Source of the DNA: Chrysemys picta bellii
Taxonomy: Eukaryota > Chordata > Testudines > Emydidae
Assembly (NCBI RefSeq): GCF_011386835.1
Contig: NC_088800.1
Location: 79,672,981-79,736,980 of the forward strand
DNA: 64,000 nucleotides
Reading direction: 5' to 3'
Shown here: in pieces, positions 21,613 through 33,498 of the stretch
Numbering within the stretch: position 1 is the stretch's first letter
How the letters are laid out: each line of letters starts with the position of its first letter
Position numbers and translations under genes: made by a program
Notes under the pieces: model-generated
The model's database searches: none
Told to the model about the DNA's origin: nothing
Seen by the model: only the letters and a program-made list of their open reading frames with translations

Positions 21613-23429
21613 GAGAACAGCAAAGAGGAGGAGAAGAGCTTTTCACAGGAGAATGCCTATCAGACAAGATGCTGCCCAAGGCAATTGACAAAGCAATAGT
21701 CTTATTAATAAATCATGCCCACGCATAGGCGACGCGAAGAGGGGGGCATGCGGGGTCAAGTGCCACACAGATTTATGCTTGGCCTGGGGGGGGGAGTCCT
21801 TCTCCCACTGCACCTGCCCCGTGGCACACTTGGCCCCTGTACTTGACAACCGGGCCCAGGACCAACCGCTTCTCACGCCAGCTACTCCGGGTCGCTGCTC
21901 TGTGCAGTGCAAGGGGCTGGGGAAGCCAGGGAAAGGGGCTGAACACGGCGGGGGGTGGGAGGTGCAGCGGGAGAAGGACAGAGTCCCCTCCCCCCCCCCC
22001 CCCCCCGCAGGTAACTCTTGTGGGGCGGCAGCCCTGGGATGGGCTCAGGATGGAGTAGGGGCGCGCTAGGCAGAGGAGACACATGGGGCAGTCACACGTC
22101 CTCCCCTTTAGATTGTGCCCCCCGGATTGAAGAGGCACGAGTCGTCTACGTGCACATGCCACACCCTGCTCTCTGCGCTGGTAGAGGCAAGGGGATTTGA
22201 AGACTCACCAAGAGGGTCCGACAGAGTTTACATTTAAAGAAATCCAAAACCAGCTACTGTCTCTGTCAGATGTGCTGAGCAGAGGAGACTAATCCACAAA
22301 AGCTCTTTAATCCAACAGTGGCATTTAATCTTCCAGAGAGAAAGACGTGGTCTATGGCATCACACGCTGACTGGCAGAGGTGCCACTTGCAGGCAGTATC
22401 GCCTTGCATGGGCTTCAGCTCTTTTAGAGTTATAGAATTGGGGTTTCACTCTGAAAAGTAACAAACTGGCATCCGGGGGCTCCGTGTTTATTCTTCTTCA
22501 CAGAAGCTGTGCGCTGTTGACAAGGAGAAGGAGATTTGCTTTCTCTTAACAGCCAACCTTGCTAATGCAGCCTGGGATCTGAGGGTCAAGCTGGGTTCTT
22601 TCCATCTCATGCAGCATCACCTGTAGTAAGAGTTCTGCAGGACAATTCGGGCCCTCAATTCGGCAACTCCACTGCCATTTGACTGTGTCCTTTTTGACGC
22701 CTGTGCAGCCTCTAACTTTCAATGGGCTTGTCAAAAGAGTAACTCACTAGAGCTCACTGAACTATCCTGTTGATGATGTACGAGGAGGAATAGACGCTGG
22801 CTCCTCCTCTCTGTGCTGGCTGCTGTTCTGTGGCAGAACATGGTCCGTTTCACACAATGAATTCCCACCAATGAAGGCCTCTTCTGCATCGCTCATGTCC
22901 ATCTATCCATCCATCTCTGCAGGATATGCTATCCAGGCCACTTCTCGCCTGGTTTTGCTTCGTGATTTCATAACCTGTGATTCGAACAGCAGGGCTGCTT
23001 TTTTACTGGGAAACCCTGGGATAGGCTCAAGAGAGAAAAAATCCTCCTTGGAAAACATAATCCATCTGCAACGAGTCACATTATGAAAATAGCCACGTTT
23101 GTTCTGCCATGCTACACTGACATCGGCAGCAGGGGAACAGTTTAACAGCTGAGGAGTTTCAGTTTGCGATGGTTAATTTGCCATTGTGAATAGTCTCCCT
23201 ACAGGCAAAGGGCAGACGTGAGTGTACATGGTGAATTTCAGGCTGAATCAAAAACACTAGAAACCCAGGGTAGCGCCCCCAGGGGCAGGGACCAAAGATG
23301 TCCACTGGAGGGCGGATTTTTTTTGCCTTCATTTGGATAATTTCCCAGCAACTAAAGAGTTATTGCATTGGCTTCAAGACCGGCGTCCTATTGCTGATCA
23401 CTGATGCTCTCTTTACTAGGATAGGGCTG

Positions 23430-23570
23430 TAAGCGTTGGTTTCCCCATTTGACGAACGGGGATCGAATACTTACCCACCTCGGCGGGGTGTTGCAAGGCT
23501 TCGTTGGTTACAAAGCACTTTGAAAAATTCCCCTAAAAGAGCACTGGAGGGCAAAGCGACCCTGTTCACT
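23430..23570 (-). repeat. MIR SINE
   Basis: 'ggtttccccatttgacgaacggggatcgaatacttacccacct...gttacaaagcactttgaaaa' is a diverged reverse MIR. Confidence 0.6.
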
Positions 23571-24221
23571 GCTAATAATCAGAGAGCTGGGGAGATGCTA
23601 CAGTCAGAGCAGGAATAGAAACCAAATGTACCCCCAAATCAGGGCAGGCCGCCCCAGTGCTCTGGCGTGGTCCGCTCTGTACCGCCCCTGTCATTACGCC
23701 CCTACCTGCCTCTGCGGGAAGGACGCGTCCTACAGAATCTCTCAATGGTACTTCAAAGACTCCTGTCACCATGGTACCTAAGCATCGCACAGCAGTTCAG
23801 CTTCAATAAGCCTGTCCACAAAAGATTATAATCACATCGGCGCCTTCCAGTGGGCATTCTTTCCACCCTTACTTCCTACTCCCCCTCCTTGTGAAGGTGC
23901 CTAGAGGATTCAAGTGAGAATTATCCCCTTTTGGTTGGGTTTTTGAAGCAGCCTATAAATAGTAATAGAGAATGTTATCACTGCTACATAATTCTATAGG
24001 CTGCGTCAAAAACCCTGGAGAAAAGCACTTGAGGTCCTATTGTCTATTAAATCCTCTAGGTTTTCTGAGTGATTTCTATATCTCCCCAGTGGTTTCATTC
24101 CTATTCAGTTCAATGGGACTGTTCTAGGAGGGTTTCTCCTGTTTTCCCCTCCGCTCCAACCCATTCTGGGGGCCCAGCCATACTTTGTACCACCAAAATG
24201 TGAGCAGACCAGACCATATAA

Positions 24222-24394
24222 GGGAGGAGGGATAGCTCAATGGTTTGAGCGTTGGCCTACTAAACCCAGGGTTGTAAGTTCAATCCCTGAGGGGGCCATT
24301 TAAGGATTTGGGGCAAAAATCTGTCTGGGGATTGGTCTTGCTTTGAGCAGGGGGTTGGATTAGATGACCTTCCAACCCTGATATTCTATGATAT
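24222..24394 (+). mobile_element. Turtle tRNA-derived SINE, copy 4
   Basis: 'gggaggagggatagctcaatggtttgagcgttggcctactaaacccagggttgtaagttcaatccctgagggggcc' with the 'ttgagcagggggttggat...ccctgatattctatga' tail. Both A and B boxes are visible. Confidence 0.92.
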
Positions 24395-27300
24395 AAGGCT
24401 GAGCACACCCTTTTCTGCCAATAGGGATCCAGGATCTTTGGGGGTGGGAAGGGACATATGCATCAGAGGAATATGGTGAAAAATGGGAGTTCATTTGGGG
24501 CTCTGTGTCCAGAGAAAGCGTAGACGTGAGAGACAGCGGCGCTTTTTCAGGCAACGGTAAAGTCGGCCATGGGGCTGGGTTGGATCTGTTTCCTCTCTCG
24601 TTTGTCTCGTCTTTCGGTGGCATCTCGTTTTCATGCCTCCGTTAAACATCCATCCCGAGGATGAGGCTCCTGTATCTCTCTCGCAGCTGGGAAACGCAGC
24701 TCGTGCTGGATCAAATGCTGAGGACGCAGAGCGGTTGCTCTTATATTGTAGCTGTGGCTGCGGGGGTGGAACCTGGCTTGCATCTTCAGCACGCCCATCG
24801 CTTGCTCCAGGGGAGATTTAGTTGCTTGGGTGCTATTAGGAGGGACTGATGCTAAAAAGCCTTGGCTCAGCTGTGTGGTGGGGGATGCTCCGTTAGACCC
24901 CAGCCCTGCCCCTGGAGGAGAGCCAACAGGCCTGGAGGGGGCAGTTCAGAGGGAAAAAGCCACTGTTGTTCCTGGCTCTTCCCCTGAGCAGGTGGAAGCC
25001 CCTACCCGTGAGCATTACACTTTATTCTATGTGGCTAGCTCCCCTCTCTGGGCAGTGAATTAATAGACAGCAGCAATACTTCCCCCTCGGTGGCTTTATT
25101 ACATGGCCGAGGGGGCCTGGGTAGGAAAACAGCCATGCTGGGGCTGGTGGGGATGGCCTGACGGGTGTGCGCCTGAGCTGAGATCCACAGGAGTTCGCCC
25201 TGTTGCTGTACACGCCAGTCTCCCATGACCATGCTCCGTTCTGCTCTGCAGCCATACATCCAGCTGGGCCCAAGGCCCTGGCATACAGGTGTGCTAGTGC
25301 TGCCGAGAGGCTGCCCTTTATGGCCTGGCCCCAGTCACATGACACAGGCCAGGGCTCCACTGGGCCATACTCAGGGCCCAATAAGTCCAACGGCTACCGT
25401 TACAGAGCAGAGGGGCCTGGGAACAATGGCTCTGCCGTCCTTTGACCGCGGGAATGCCAGGATTTAGCCTGTGATTTAAGCTGCCCGGTTGCAGCAGAGC
25501 AGGATTACAGGTGCTTTGCTGGGGCTCAGTGAGTAATACTCCAGCCTTTGGCTGACGGGGACGTGGGCTGAAATGAGGAAAAGGGTTTCACAGACGGGGC
25601 TTTGAACATCAGCCCTCCCTAGCAGCACAGACCAGCAGCCCATGCTGTCCCCATCAGTCCCAACTAAGCTACACCAGCATTCGCCACCTGCCAGGATGCA
25701 TCCCTCCTTCAGCAGAGGCAGCCCCTTCTGCTGAGCCCAGAGCCACTGCCAACGAGACGTGTGGGGAATCGAGCCCCGGAAAGGTTTCAAACGACGCAGT
25801 TCCATGGCATCGCGGGGGGAAATCAATGCCCACCCTTCAGCTGGAAGGTCAGCTCTGCAGAGGGCGCCTTGGCCGCCTGCAGAACGAAGAGGCTCCGAAG
25901 CAGCGCTGGGCGAGCAGCGCTCGCTGAAGGCTTCGCCTCTCTTTCTCCAGCCATGCTGTGAATTACAGCTGGATATTTCTGCACAGGGTTGGATGGGTCA
26001 TGCTCATTGAAAGGGAAAGCCGTGAGAGCTGCACGCGGGCATACGGAGCTCCTGGTGCTAGAATCCCACTGAGGCAGGGCAGAGAGAGACAGCCGAGAGC
26101 TGATAAGAGCTGCAAATGTGGACAGGCAAACGCAACACCTCCCATGTGCCTTCCCCCACCCTACTCGCAGCACAAGTTCATCCTTGAAAGGGCTGGTCCT
26201 CTTTGCAGAAAAGAATCTGTCCATTCGAGCAGATGATTTCCCCCACCCCAAGAGGTTCAGATTCATAAATTATACAAGGATTAGTTATTTTTTCCCTTTG
26301 GAACTTCCTTCCCCTCCAGAGTCTGTAACTTCCCTGGCTGTTAACCTTCAGAGGGTAGTGCATGGCCCACGAGAAGGACGGTGGGGGAAGGGGTTAAGGT
26401 GCTAGCCCCCACCACAGGCAAGCCAGGTTCAATTGCCGGCTCCGCTACAGCCTGTGTGAGAGACCAGGTCCAGATTAAAGAGTTTTGGGGTGCTGTGCTC
26501 TATGGAAGTTAGGGGCCCCCCCACTTTCTCTCAATTAGATAGCCAATGTGAGATAAAAGACAATAACCGCCTGAGGTGAAAATTCAGTGTCCCCACCCCT
26601 CCTCTGGCCCCCTAGCGCAGAGGTTCTTCGCCATGGGGCTCAGTGCGCGCCTGATGGTTTGGTGGGTTACGGTAGAAGCAGGCAGGCCAAGTGCCGGGTG
26701 ACAGCACTACTCATTCAGGTTTGGCCCAGCCGCCCCTCCGTCCCGACGGGGGGATGCGTGTGAACCAGATTTGACTGAATGGCATTGTGACTACCTGGTG
26801 CCACTCAGGGCTTTGTTGCTGCTGCTCTTGTTTCTTTGTCTGGTGAGAGGGGGCCTTCCTGAGGTGGGGACCCCATGCCTGGGCACCGAGAGCACGTTGG
26901 TTAATCTGAACATGCACGAGACGTGGAACAAGTCACTTAGTTGCTCTGGGCCTCGGTTTCCCCTTCTGTACAATGGGGATAATAGGACTGCCCTGCCTCA
27001 CAGGGGTATTGCGAGGATAAATATACTGACAATTGTGCGGTGCTGAGATACTAAGGTAAAGGGGCCATGTAGGTACCTAAGAGAGGTAGAGTTTTGTTAT
27101 ATGGTTTGATTTGATCTGAGGGGGTCTATTTATTAGTATATTTTAAAAGATGCTCAAGGATGACAAGAGCATTGGACGGCGGCACTTTGACTGGAGAGCA
27201 GTAAGCATCCAGAGCCATAAAAAACAACAGGTTCGTAGCACTGGCAGCCAGGGGCGGTTCCAGGCACCAGCACACCAAGCGCGTGCCTGGGGCGGCAAGC

Positions 27301-27685
27301 CGCAGGGGGCGGCCTGCGGGGGGTCCGTCGGTCCCGCGGTTTCGGCGGCGGTAGGGGCACTCCCGGAGCAGCCAACTCCCCAGCCCTCCTTTCCCAGCTA
27401 TAAAAATCACCTGCCCCAAGCAGTTTTGGCTCCAAAAAGTGCTACAGACTCCAGGACATCTACTAAGGGCTTTGCTATTGCTATTGATTTTAAGTGGAAG
27501 GTGCTCAGATACCACAGAGATGGGTGTCGTATGAGAGAGAGAATGAATCAGTCCTGCTTGGCTGTCAGATCTCAGGCTGGCAGCTAAGGGAAAACAAATC
27601 TGTTTACCTTTAAAGTGACTCTGTTTAGTCTGGAATTAGTGACCCCCGACGGAGGTGCAATGGTGCCGTTTTTACTGTCACTCCT
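24395..27685. other. Intergenic with a MIR and unnamed repeats
   Basis: A MIR lies at 26915-27055. The GC-rich 27245-27350 block ('ggcggttccaggcaccagcac...gggggcggcc') looks like a piece of a turtle MITE. The ORFs in 25.0-26.3 kb on both strands do not match proteins I recognise. Confidence 0.4.
26915..27055 (-). repeat. MIR SINE
   Basis: 'aacaagtcacttagttgctctgggcctcggtttccccttctgtacaatggggataatagg...gcctcacaggggtattgcgaggat' is a reverse MIR. Confidence 0.8.
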
Positions 27686-28215
27686 CAGAGCAGAACTGCA
27701 CTTTAAATCCGTACCCAGGATGTCTTGTAAACCCAACCGGCCACTGTGGTTTTAACATCCGCCACAACGCCATCCAGAACCGGCTGGTGAAAGCCATCCC
27801 GTTGGCCCTGGGGAAGATCACCGTCGACTCCGCCATCCCCGGGACAGACAGCCGACTGTGACCCGACATCGTCGTGACGGACGCAGAAAAGAAGAAGGTC
27901 CTCAGGGTAGGCGTCACGGTGCCATTTGAAAACAGGTCACCGGCCTTCCACGAGGCCCGAGCACGGAAGGCGTTGAAGTACACCCTGCTGGCCGACATCC
28001 TGAGAGCCCAGGGCTATGAGGTCCAGATACACACCCTGATCGTGGTAGCCCTGGGCTCGTGGGACCCCCACAACGAGCCAGTACTGAGAGCGTGGGGAGT
28101 CAGGCGACGCTACGCCCGGCTCATGAGACAGCTCCTGGTGTCTGACACCATCAGGTGGTCCAGAGACATCTATACGGAACACATCATGGGACACCGTCAA
28201 TACCACGTTGAGTAA
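27686..28215 (+). pseudogene. R2-like restriction-like endonuclease domain, one in-frame stop
   Basis: One frame reads from the zinc-finger-like 'GFNIRHNAIQNRLVKAIPLA' through 'RL-stop-PDIVVTDAEKKKVLRVG' to the terminal '...MGHRQYHVE' and TAA at 28215. The PD, the E of 'VTVPFENR' and the K of 'ARARKALKY' fit a PD-(D/E)xK endonuclease as in R2 elements. The only break is TGA at 27859-27861 where CGA (Arg) is expected, a typical CpG-to-TpG change. In R2 this domain nicks the target DNA before reverse transcription. The RT itself is missing through 5' truncation. Confidence 0.75.
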
Positions 28216-28555
28216 TCGAGACCGCTAACCAGGGAAATAACCCACTTCCTTCCCTGACGAACCAAAGGACGCACCCCACCCAGGTACTTATTCGCTACAC
28301 TGATACTGACTTGGACGCTATACATTCCATGGGTGGCGTACCCGCGCCCATTTATCCACTGACGCTTTAAAAACTCCCGCACCCCAATCTGGGTCTATGT
28401 TGGTTGTGTGATATGTAGGTCTCTAGTGATTCTTGTAACCAGTACCTGTAATCCCTCATAACTCAAGCCTGACCCCAGATGTACAGTACCTTCTCTCTTA
28501 ACTTGTGTCTATTTAATTTTAAACATTAACTTTAATAAAATGTTTATTACGTAGC
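27686..28555 (+). mobile_element. R2-superfamily LINE, 5'-truncated 3' end
   Basis: The segment holds the end of an R2/NeSL-type ORF (to 28215) and an untranslated tail to about 28555, ending in 'attttaaacattaactttaataaaatg'. The reading frame is that of the C-terminal restriction-like endonuclease. The 5' boundary is approximate and no clear target duplication was identified. Confidence 0.7.
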
Positions 28556-30539
28556 TGACCAGTGACTAAGGAATTTCTGGAGTTCTCCTCCATCCTTACA
28601 TAGATTCCACACCCAGTGAGGGCAACGGACCTTATAGGGATCCCTGATATTATATAGAAAGTGTGGGGGACTCAACGAGACAATGGTCAAAGCATGGTGG
28701 TCTAGGATGGCCTTAGTCTGTATGTAGGATATGGCTGAAAGATTCATGCCATAATCAATACATGTGGGAGAAATGCAGTTCTTCCTTGCCCTAGTGCAGT
28801 CAGGCCTCCTCAACACCAGGGCTAATGCAGAGGAACAACAACACTGCTTCAGTTTCAGTGACTTGCTGCAGGGGGAGGGGGTTCTCTTCCTTAGGACTGA
28901 CTCATCCAGGATGCACCAGACAGTCTCCTGCCAAAATACAAACCGGGATAATGACACCCCATGTGCTTCTTCACGTCCTCTCCTAAACAATGGCATGCTG
29001 TTGCTGTGCGCTGCTAAGCGGCTGATGTGTTCCACCCCAGAGGTGACTCCATCGCAAAGTAAGGGGATCTTCATCTAATCCGTTCTGGCAATCTTTTGTT
29101 ACAAAAGGCACTGTGGCAATCTAAGTGAGGACACTTTGCTCATTCCATGGTTAGCTAGGGCTACGCCATTCACTGTCTTCTGATTTTTATGGCCCTCCTA
29201 TTACAGGAATGAGGCATTAGACAGCATTTCCTTTTGGCCTTTTCAGGCTTCTCTGCTCCCTTTTCCTGGAACACGTGCTCCAGCTACAAGTTCAATACCT
29301 CTCCATCCTGATAGAGGCAGCAGGTTTAAAAATAGCCCCCCAGCCATGCCCAGATCAAATGAGGGTATGTGCGTCTTGCACAGCGGAATTAGCCTCGCAG
29401 CGCCCCCTTTGAAGCACAAAGAAAGAACTGTGCAAAATTAAAATTACAGGGCAAGAGCCTAGAAAGAAAGGAGCAAAGATCTCCCTGTAGAAATACATTT
29501 CAAGAGGCAGAGCCCAATGCCCAGTGTTGCTAAGGGAGCAAGGGGGCAGGAGGTGCCGGGTGTGTGCATGCGTCCTGGTGGGAAGAATGTGCCAGTGCTG
29601 GTTTCACCTCCTCTTCTCTATTCGGAAAAGGGACAAATCCCACCTCTTGGGGGGCTGTCAGAGCAGCAGATCCCACCCCTCTCCAGCTCTGGCTCTTGGA
29701 AAACGCATGGATTTACCAGCCTGGGGAGAGAGAGGAGTCTGCTGGAACAGATCATCCCAGCTCTGCTCTTAGCCCAGACCACAACACCCACCTCATTGGG
29801 GACTGGCAGGGACCCCTCGGAGGTCCAGCCTGATCTTTGTTAACAGCAGCTAAGATCTGCCTTGGCATTCAAACAACACTGCTTCCGATTTACATTCTAG
29901 CATCTGCCAGGAGAGCAGATCGCCCTCACATCTCTCTCCGTCTCTGGGAGGATATCAGCTCCAATTGCACAGCACTCAGGCCACCGTTTCTCTGTCATTT
30001 CACGTGCCATGGAACTTTGGACAGGTCTGGAGAAGAGCAACTCTTGCTCGCAGCTTCAATTCAATCGCTGACAACTTAAAAGCCTCCAGGGTCACAAGGA
30101 CCACTTAGAAGGCAATCGGAGTAAATAAATGCCTGCATCTTCATGGGAAGGAAAATAGCTTGGACAGGCAGCTGCACCAGGATTATTTCCAGCAGAGTGA
30201 TCGCTTCCCCATCTACCTGCCAGCCACAGCGTTAATATACATTAGGGGCTTTTAGCCTTTGGACTTGAAGACAGCTGTCTGGAGGTAACTGACTCCTATC
30301 TTCACTTCCATCTGTGGTCCTTGAAGGCTGTTTTCTGCAGGGTGAAATAACATACAGCCGAGAGAGAGCAGGGATTGTTTTTTTAGAGGCTGTAAATTCG
30401 TGGGCACCGGCAAAAAATCAGAGTGATGCTGTTATAGTGACAGGGACCTTTGTGTCTAACGCAGCCCTGTCTGCTCAGCTGCATGGAATCTGTCTGCACG
30501 TCTGACGACAGCTTCTCACCGCGACATCTTCACAGTTAA
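28556..30539. other. Upstream region of the UTS2R-like gene
   Basis: No repeat family or exon recognised. There is no CpG island. Several ORFs of 80-175 residues are unlike known proteins. Any proximal promoter of the receptor gene would fall here, but I cannot point to one. Confidence 0.4.
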
Positions 30540-30590
30540 GTGCATCTATTATTATGCTCTGGGGCTGAAAAAATCCATAATTGCAGAGAG
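30540..30590 (+). other. 5' leader of the UTS2R-like gene with possible splice acceptor
   Basis: The frame stays open upstream of the ATG for 17 codons, but no ATG occurs there. TTGCAG ends at 30586, four bases before the ATG, and CACAG ends at 30535. Either could be a 3' splice site joining a distant 5'UTR exon. Both polypyrimidine tracts are mediocre, so an unspliced leader is equally possible. Confidence 0.3.
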
Positions 30591-31706
30591 ATGGAGCTGG
30601 GTCCATGCACTTCTGTACCCTGCCACCCTAAGAATGCCACAGATCACGCCAATGCCACCTTTGAAGTCCTCGCTGACACCAGTGATGTCTTGGTCACCTA
30701 CTTCCTGGGGTGCATCCTGGCCGTGATGTGCCTGGTGGGCATAGTTGGCAACATCTACACATTGGTGGTCGTGAACCTCTCCATGACGTTCACTGGCTCG
30801 ATGTACATTTATATCGTCAACCTGGCACTGGCAGATCTCCTGTACCTGTCGACCATCCCCTTCGTGGTCTGCACGTATTTCGTGAAGGACTGGTACTTTG
30901 GAGATGTGGGTTGCAGGGTCCTGTTCAGCCTGGACCTCCTCACCATGCACGCCAGCATCTTCATCCTCACCATCATGAGCACCGAAAGGTACCTAGCCGT
31001 AGTCAAACCATTAGACACTATTGGGAGATCCAGAGACTACCGGAGGACTGTCACCTGCCTGGTGTGGCTGGTGTCCTTTCTTCTTGCCCTCCCTACTATG
31101 GTCCTCATAGACCTCAGGACGAGTGACCAGGGCGGGGTGACCAAGCGCATGTGCCATCCCACTTGGCAGATGGAGACCTACAAAGTGTACCTCACCATCC
31201 TTTTTAACACCTGCATCCTGGCCCCTGGGCTTGTCATCTGCTACTTATACATTAAGTTGGCCAAGACATACTGGAGATCTCAGACTGCTGTTTTCACCAC
31301 CAGGGAAATGAACCGGTGCCCCAAGCAGAAAGTCCTGTACATGATATTCAGCATCGTCCTCACCTACTGGGCTTGTTTCATACCCTTCTGGCTCTGGCAG
31401 CTGCTCAGTATCTACTACAAGCAGCCAGGGAACCTCACCAACACCACCATGGTCTACATCAATTTCATCGTGACCTGCTTGGCCTACAGCAACAGCTGCA
31501 TTAACCCTTTCCTTTACACGTTGCTCTCCAAGAATTACAAAGAGTATCTGAGGAGTCGCCAGAAGAATTGCATCAACCTCTCCACGTTAAAGCCCAAGAG
31601 GCGCTCCTCGAGGAGGTCCATGTTCTCTGGAAGCCACACCTACATGGAATCCATAGCCATCGCTCAGATCACAGGGCTCACTAATGAGGATGTCTGCACT
31701 CTGTGA
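30591..31706 (+). CDS. Urotensin-2 receptor family GPCR (UTS2R-like), complete, intronless ORF
   Basis: Encodes a 371-residue class A (rhodopsin-like) GPCR of the plasma membrane, expected to bind urotensin II or urotensin-related peptide and, as known for the family, couple to Gq. Visible landmarks: N-glycosylation sites at N15 and N21; TM1 GN at 53-54; LALAD in TM2 with D82; C108 and C188 for the TM3-ECL2 disulfide; D115 at position 3.32; ERY at 132-134; WACFIPFW in TM6 around P265; NPFLY at 305-309; a basic, serine-rich tail (336-343). The TM2-TM3 block (NLALADLLYL, GDVGCRVLF, LTMHASIF) and FWLWQLL in TM6 match UTS2R closely. The frame is open upstream to 30540 but that codon is GTG. The first ATG, at 30591, has G at -3 and +4. 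The length is near the 389 residues of human UTS2R. The tail differs strongly from human, and the SMURF1 neighbourhood suggests a paralogue rather than the orthologue, so no symbol is given. Confidence 0.92.
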   Translation: MELGPCTSVPCHPKNATDHANATFEVLADTSDVLVTYFLGCILAVMCLVGIVGNIYTLVVVNLSMTFTGSMYIYIVNLALADLLYLSTIPFVVCTYFVKDWYFGDVGCRVLFSLDLLTMHASIFILTIMSTERYLAVVKPLDTIGRSRDYRRTVTCLVWLVSFLLALPTMVLIDLRTSDQGGVTKRMCHPTWQMETYKVYLTILFNTCILAPGLVICYLYIKLAKTYWRSQTAVFTTREMNRCPKQKVLYMIFSIVLTYWACFIPFWLWQLLSIYYKQPGNLTNTTMVYINFIVTCLAYSNSCINPFLYTLLSKNYKEYLRSRQKNCINLSTLKPKRRSSRRSMFSGSHTYMESIAIAQITGLTNEDVCTL

Positions 31707-31709
31707 AAG

Positions 31710-33498
31710 GTGAGTAGGTGTGAGGGGGAAGGGAGCTATTTAATGATTCATGCTTGTGGGTTTTATTTACATGTGTGGTACCACCTGCGTGGCACAGCTG
31801 CACCAGAAATTACGTTCAAATTTAACACACTAGGTATGAGCAACATATTCCCCTCCGGTAGCCAGTCCACATAGAGGATAAGAGCCTACTACAGCTACCA
31901 GCTAACCAAGTTACTCATTGGGAACATGGTAGAAGCCCAGACTTTGGAGCCGAAAGTCCTGGGTTCTAGCCATGTTGACCCCCACATGGTGCTGGTAGGT
32001 CATTACACATGTAGAAGATCATTACAGTAGCAGCTCTGGTCTAAACTGTATTTACATAACTCTCATTTCGAGTCAGTGTGGCAGGGAAAAGGAGGCTACG
32101 TGGTACAAGCACCATGCCTCGGTTTTCTGGCATCCAGCACCAGACAAAGGCTTTAAGGATCACTTAATACTTGGCAGTTACTGCTTCTCCACATTGAGAG
32201 AGAGCCCTTAAATCTAATGTAACTGAATGGAAAACACAGATGCTGCTTTTCCCCTCCTCCCCCCAGAACCAGTTCATTTCATTTGTGTTTGCATTGTAAT
32301 CAACATCTTTCCCTTGAAGAGCCCAGTGCATTGTTAGAGCTGATAGGATGTTGTTAAACAATGACGATGTCACAACAATAAAGAGGTAAAACAATAGCTC
32401 CCAGCCTGGAGAGGCAGAATTGGAAGAACCAGGTTCTTTTGGGGAGTATCTCAGATTATAATTAAAACCTAGTCGCACGGTGCCCACTGAAGTTCCATTG
32501 AAAATTAGTTTAGATTTGCTAGTAAAATGATCTCCAGGCAAAAAGCAAGGCTCTGAACTGAATTGATCCTTTCAGTTCTGTGCCATCGTGCTTTCGGGAT
32601 TGTTTTGGACATGCTGCTTTTGATGACAGCTATCGAACGACTGCTAAATCCAGCCCCAGAAGACTATGACCTTCCCTCATCACACCCACACAACAGAAGT
32701 TAGCTTTCAAGGACAGAGTAAATTCTACTGTGCATTTTAGTGCCCTGGCGGATCTGACAGGCGGGGTGTGATTCTAAGGCCTGGCCTATGTTACATCAGT
32801 TACGGCTTCCCGCCATTGCTACCACCGCTGTACGGGTCCATCAGTGGAAGGGCTCTAGTCTAGGCAGGCTGACAGCATTTTAAACACCACATGGACTAAG
32901 CCTGCTCCGAGCAGGTCTCCACAAGAGTGGCGGCTGGGAGTCTGTCCATGACTGGTGGGACTTCGCTGCACGTAGCAATGGTGGGAAATTCGGGGGAAGT
33001 CAGTCTAATGTAGGCATAGTCCATGTGGCGTTTGCACAAGCAGAAATGTGGTCTCCCTAGGCCACAAGGGGCCTTGAAAGGCCTGGCCTAGATTAGGGAA
33101 TTTTAGTGACAAATTGCTTCTCTTGCTAACACCCACTGGGAGCCATAGTGTAGACACCCCCTGGCTCCAGTGTGCATTCATTAACACGTTCCACTAATTG
33201 TCTTTCCAGCTGAGCCGGCCTGGAGGCAGCCCCCTCTGGAGGCGTTAGTCTGTGCTGGCCAGATGGTGCTCCCTAGCAAAATGACTGGCCAAGTATTATT
33301 TTATCAACTACACGTGGTTAATAACCTAGTAATTAAATCAGGATGCTTTGATCAACCAATCTAAGTTATTAACCAATCACACGGTGTGTTAATATCATCT
33401 GCTGCAAAGAGCCACAGGAGATGTATTAAAAAGCCACTTGCAGCTCCCAAACCTCCGTCTGAATATCAGTGTTATTGTGTCCTCTTCCCTCTCTGTAG
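31710..33498 (+). other. Candidate 3'UTR intron of the UTS2R-like gene
   Basis: The stop codon (31704-31706) is followed at once by AAG then GTGAGT (donor at 31710), a near-perfect 5' splice site. A pyrimidine-rich acceptor (TCCTCTTCCCTCTCTGTAG) ends at 33498. Inside are two short repeats with Harbinger-type termini (about 32775-33025 and 33078-33165). No coding potential is seen. This intron is inferred from splice motifs only. Confidence 0.35.
32775..33165. repeat. Two short Harbinger-like MITE remnants
   Basis: 'aggcctggcctatgttacatcagttac' (32775) with its partner near 33025 ('gtctaatgtaggcatagtcc'), and 'aggcctggcctagattaggg' (33078) with 'catagtgtagacaccccc' to about 33165. Their ends match other MITEs in the window. 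Confidence 0.5.

Larger units (their letters stand above)
20752..24221. other. Intergenic with C-tract, MIR and a possible first exon
   Basis: Contains the motif cluster at 21531-21612, a run of about 19 C near 21990-22008 and a MIR at 23430-23570. A phrase at 20937-20965 ('caggtctggcccagccgcccctccgt') recurs at 26716-26743 and marks an unnamed repeat. No protein-coding exon could be supported. Confidence 0.45.

Noticed and set aside
30552..31126. Long ORFs opposite to and out of frame with the GPCR
   Set aside because: They are shadows of the receptor reading frame with no family resemblance of their own.
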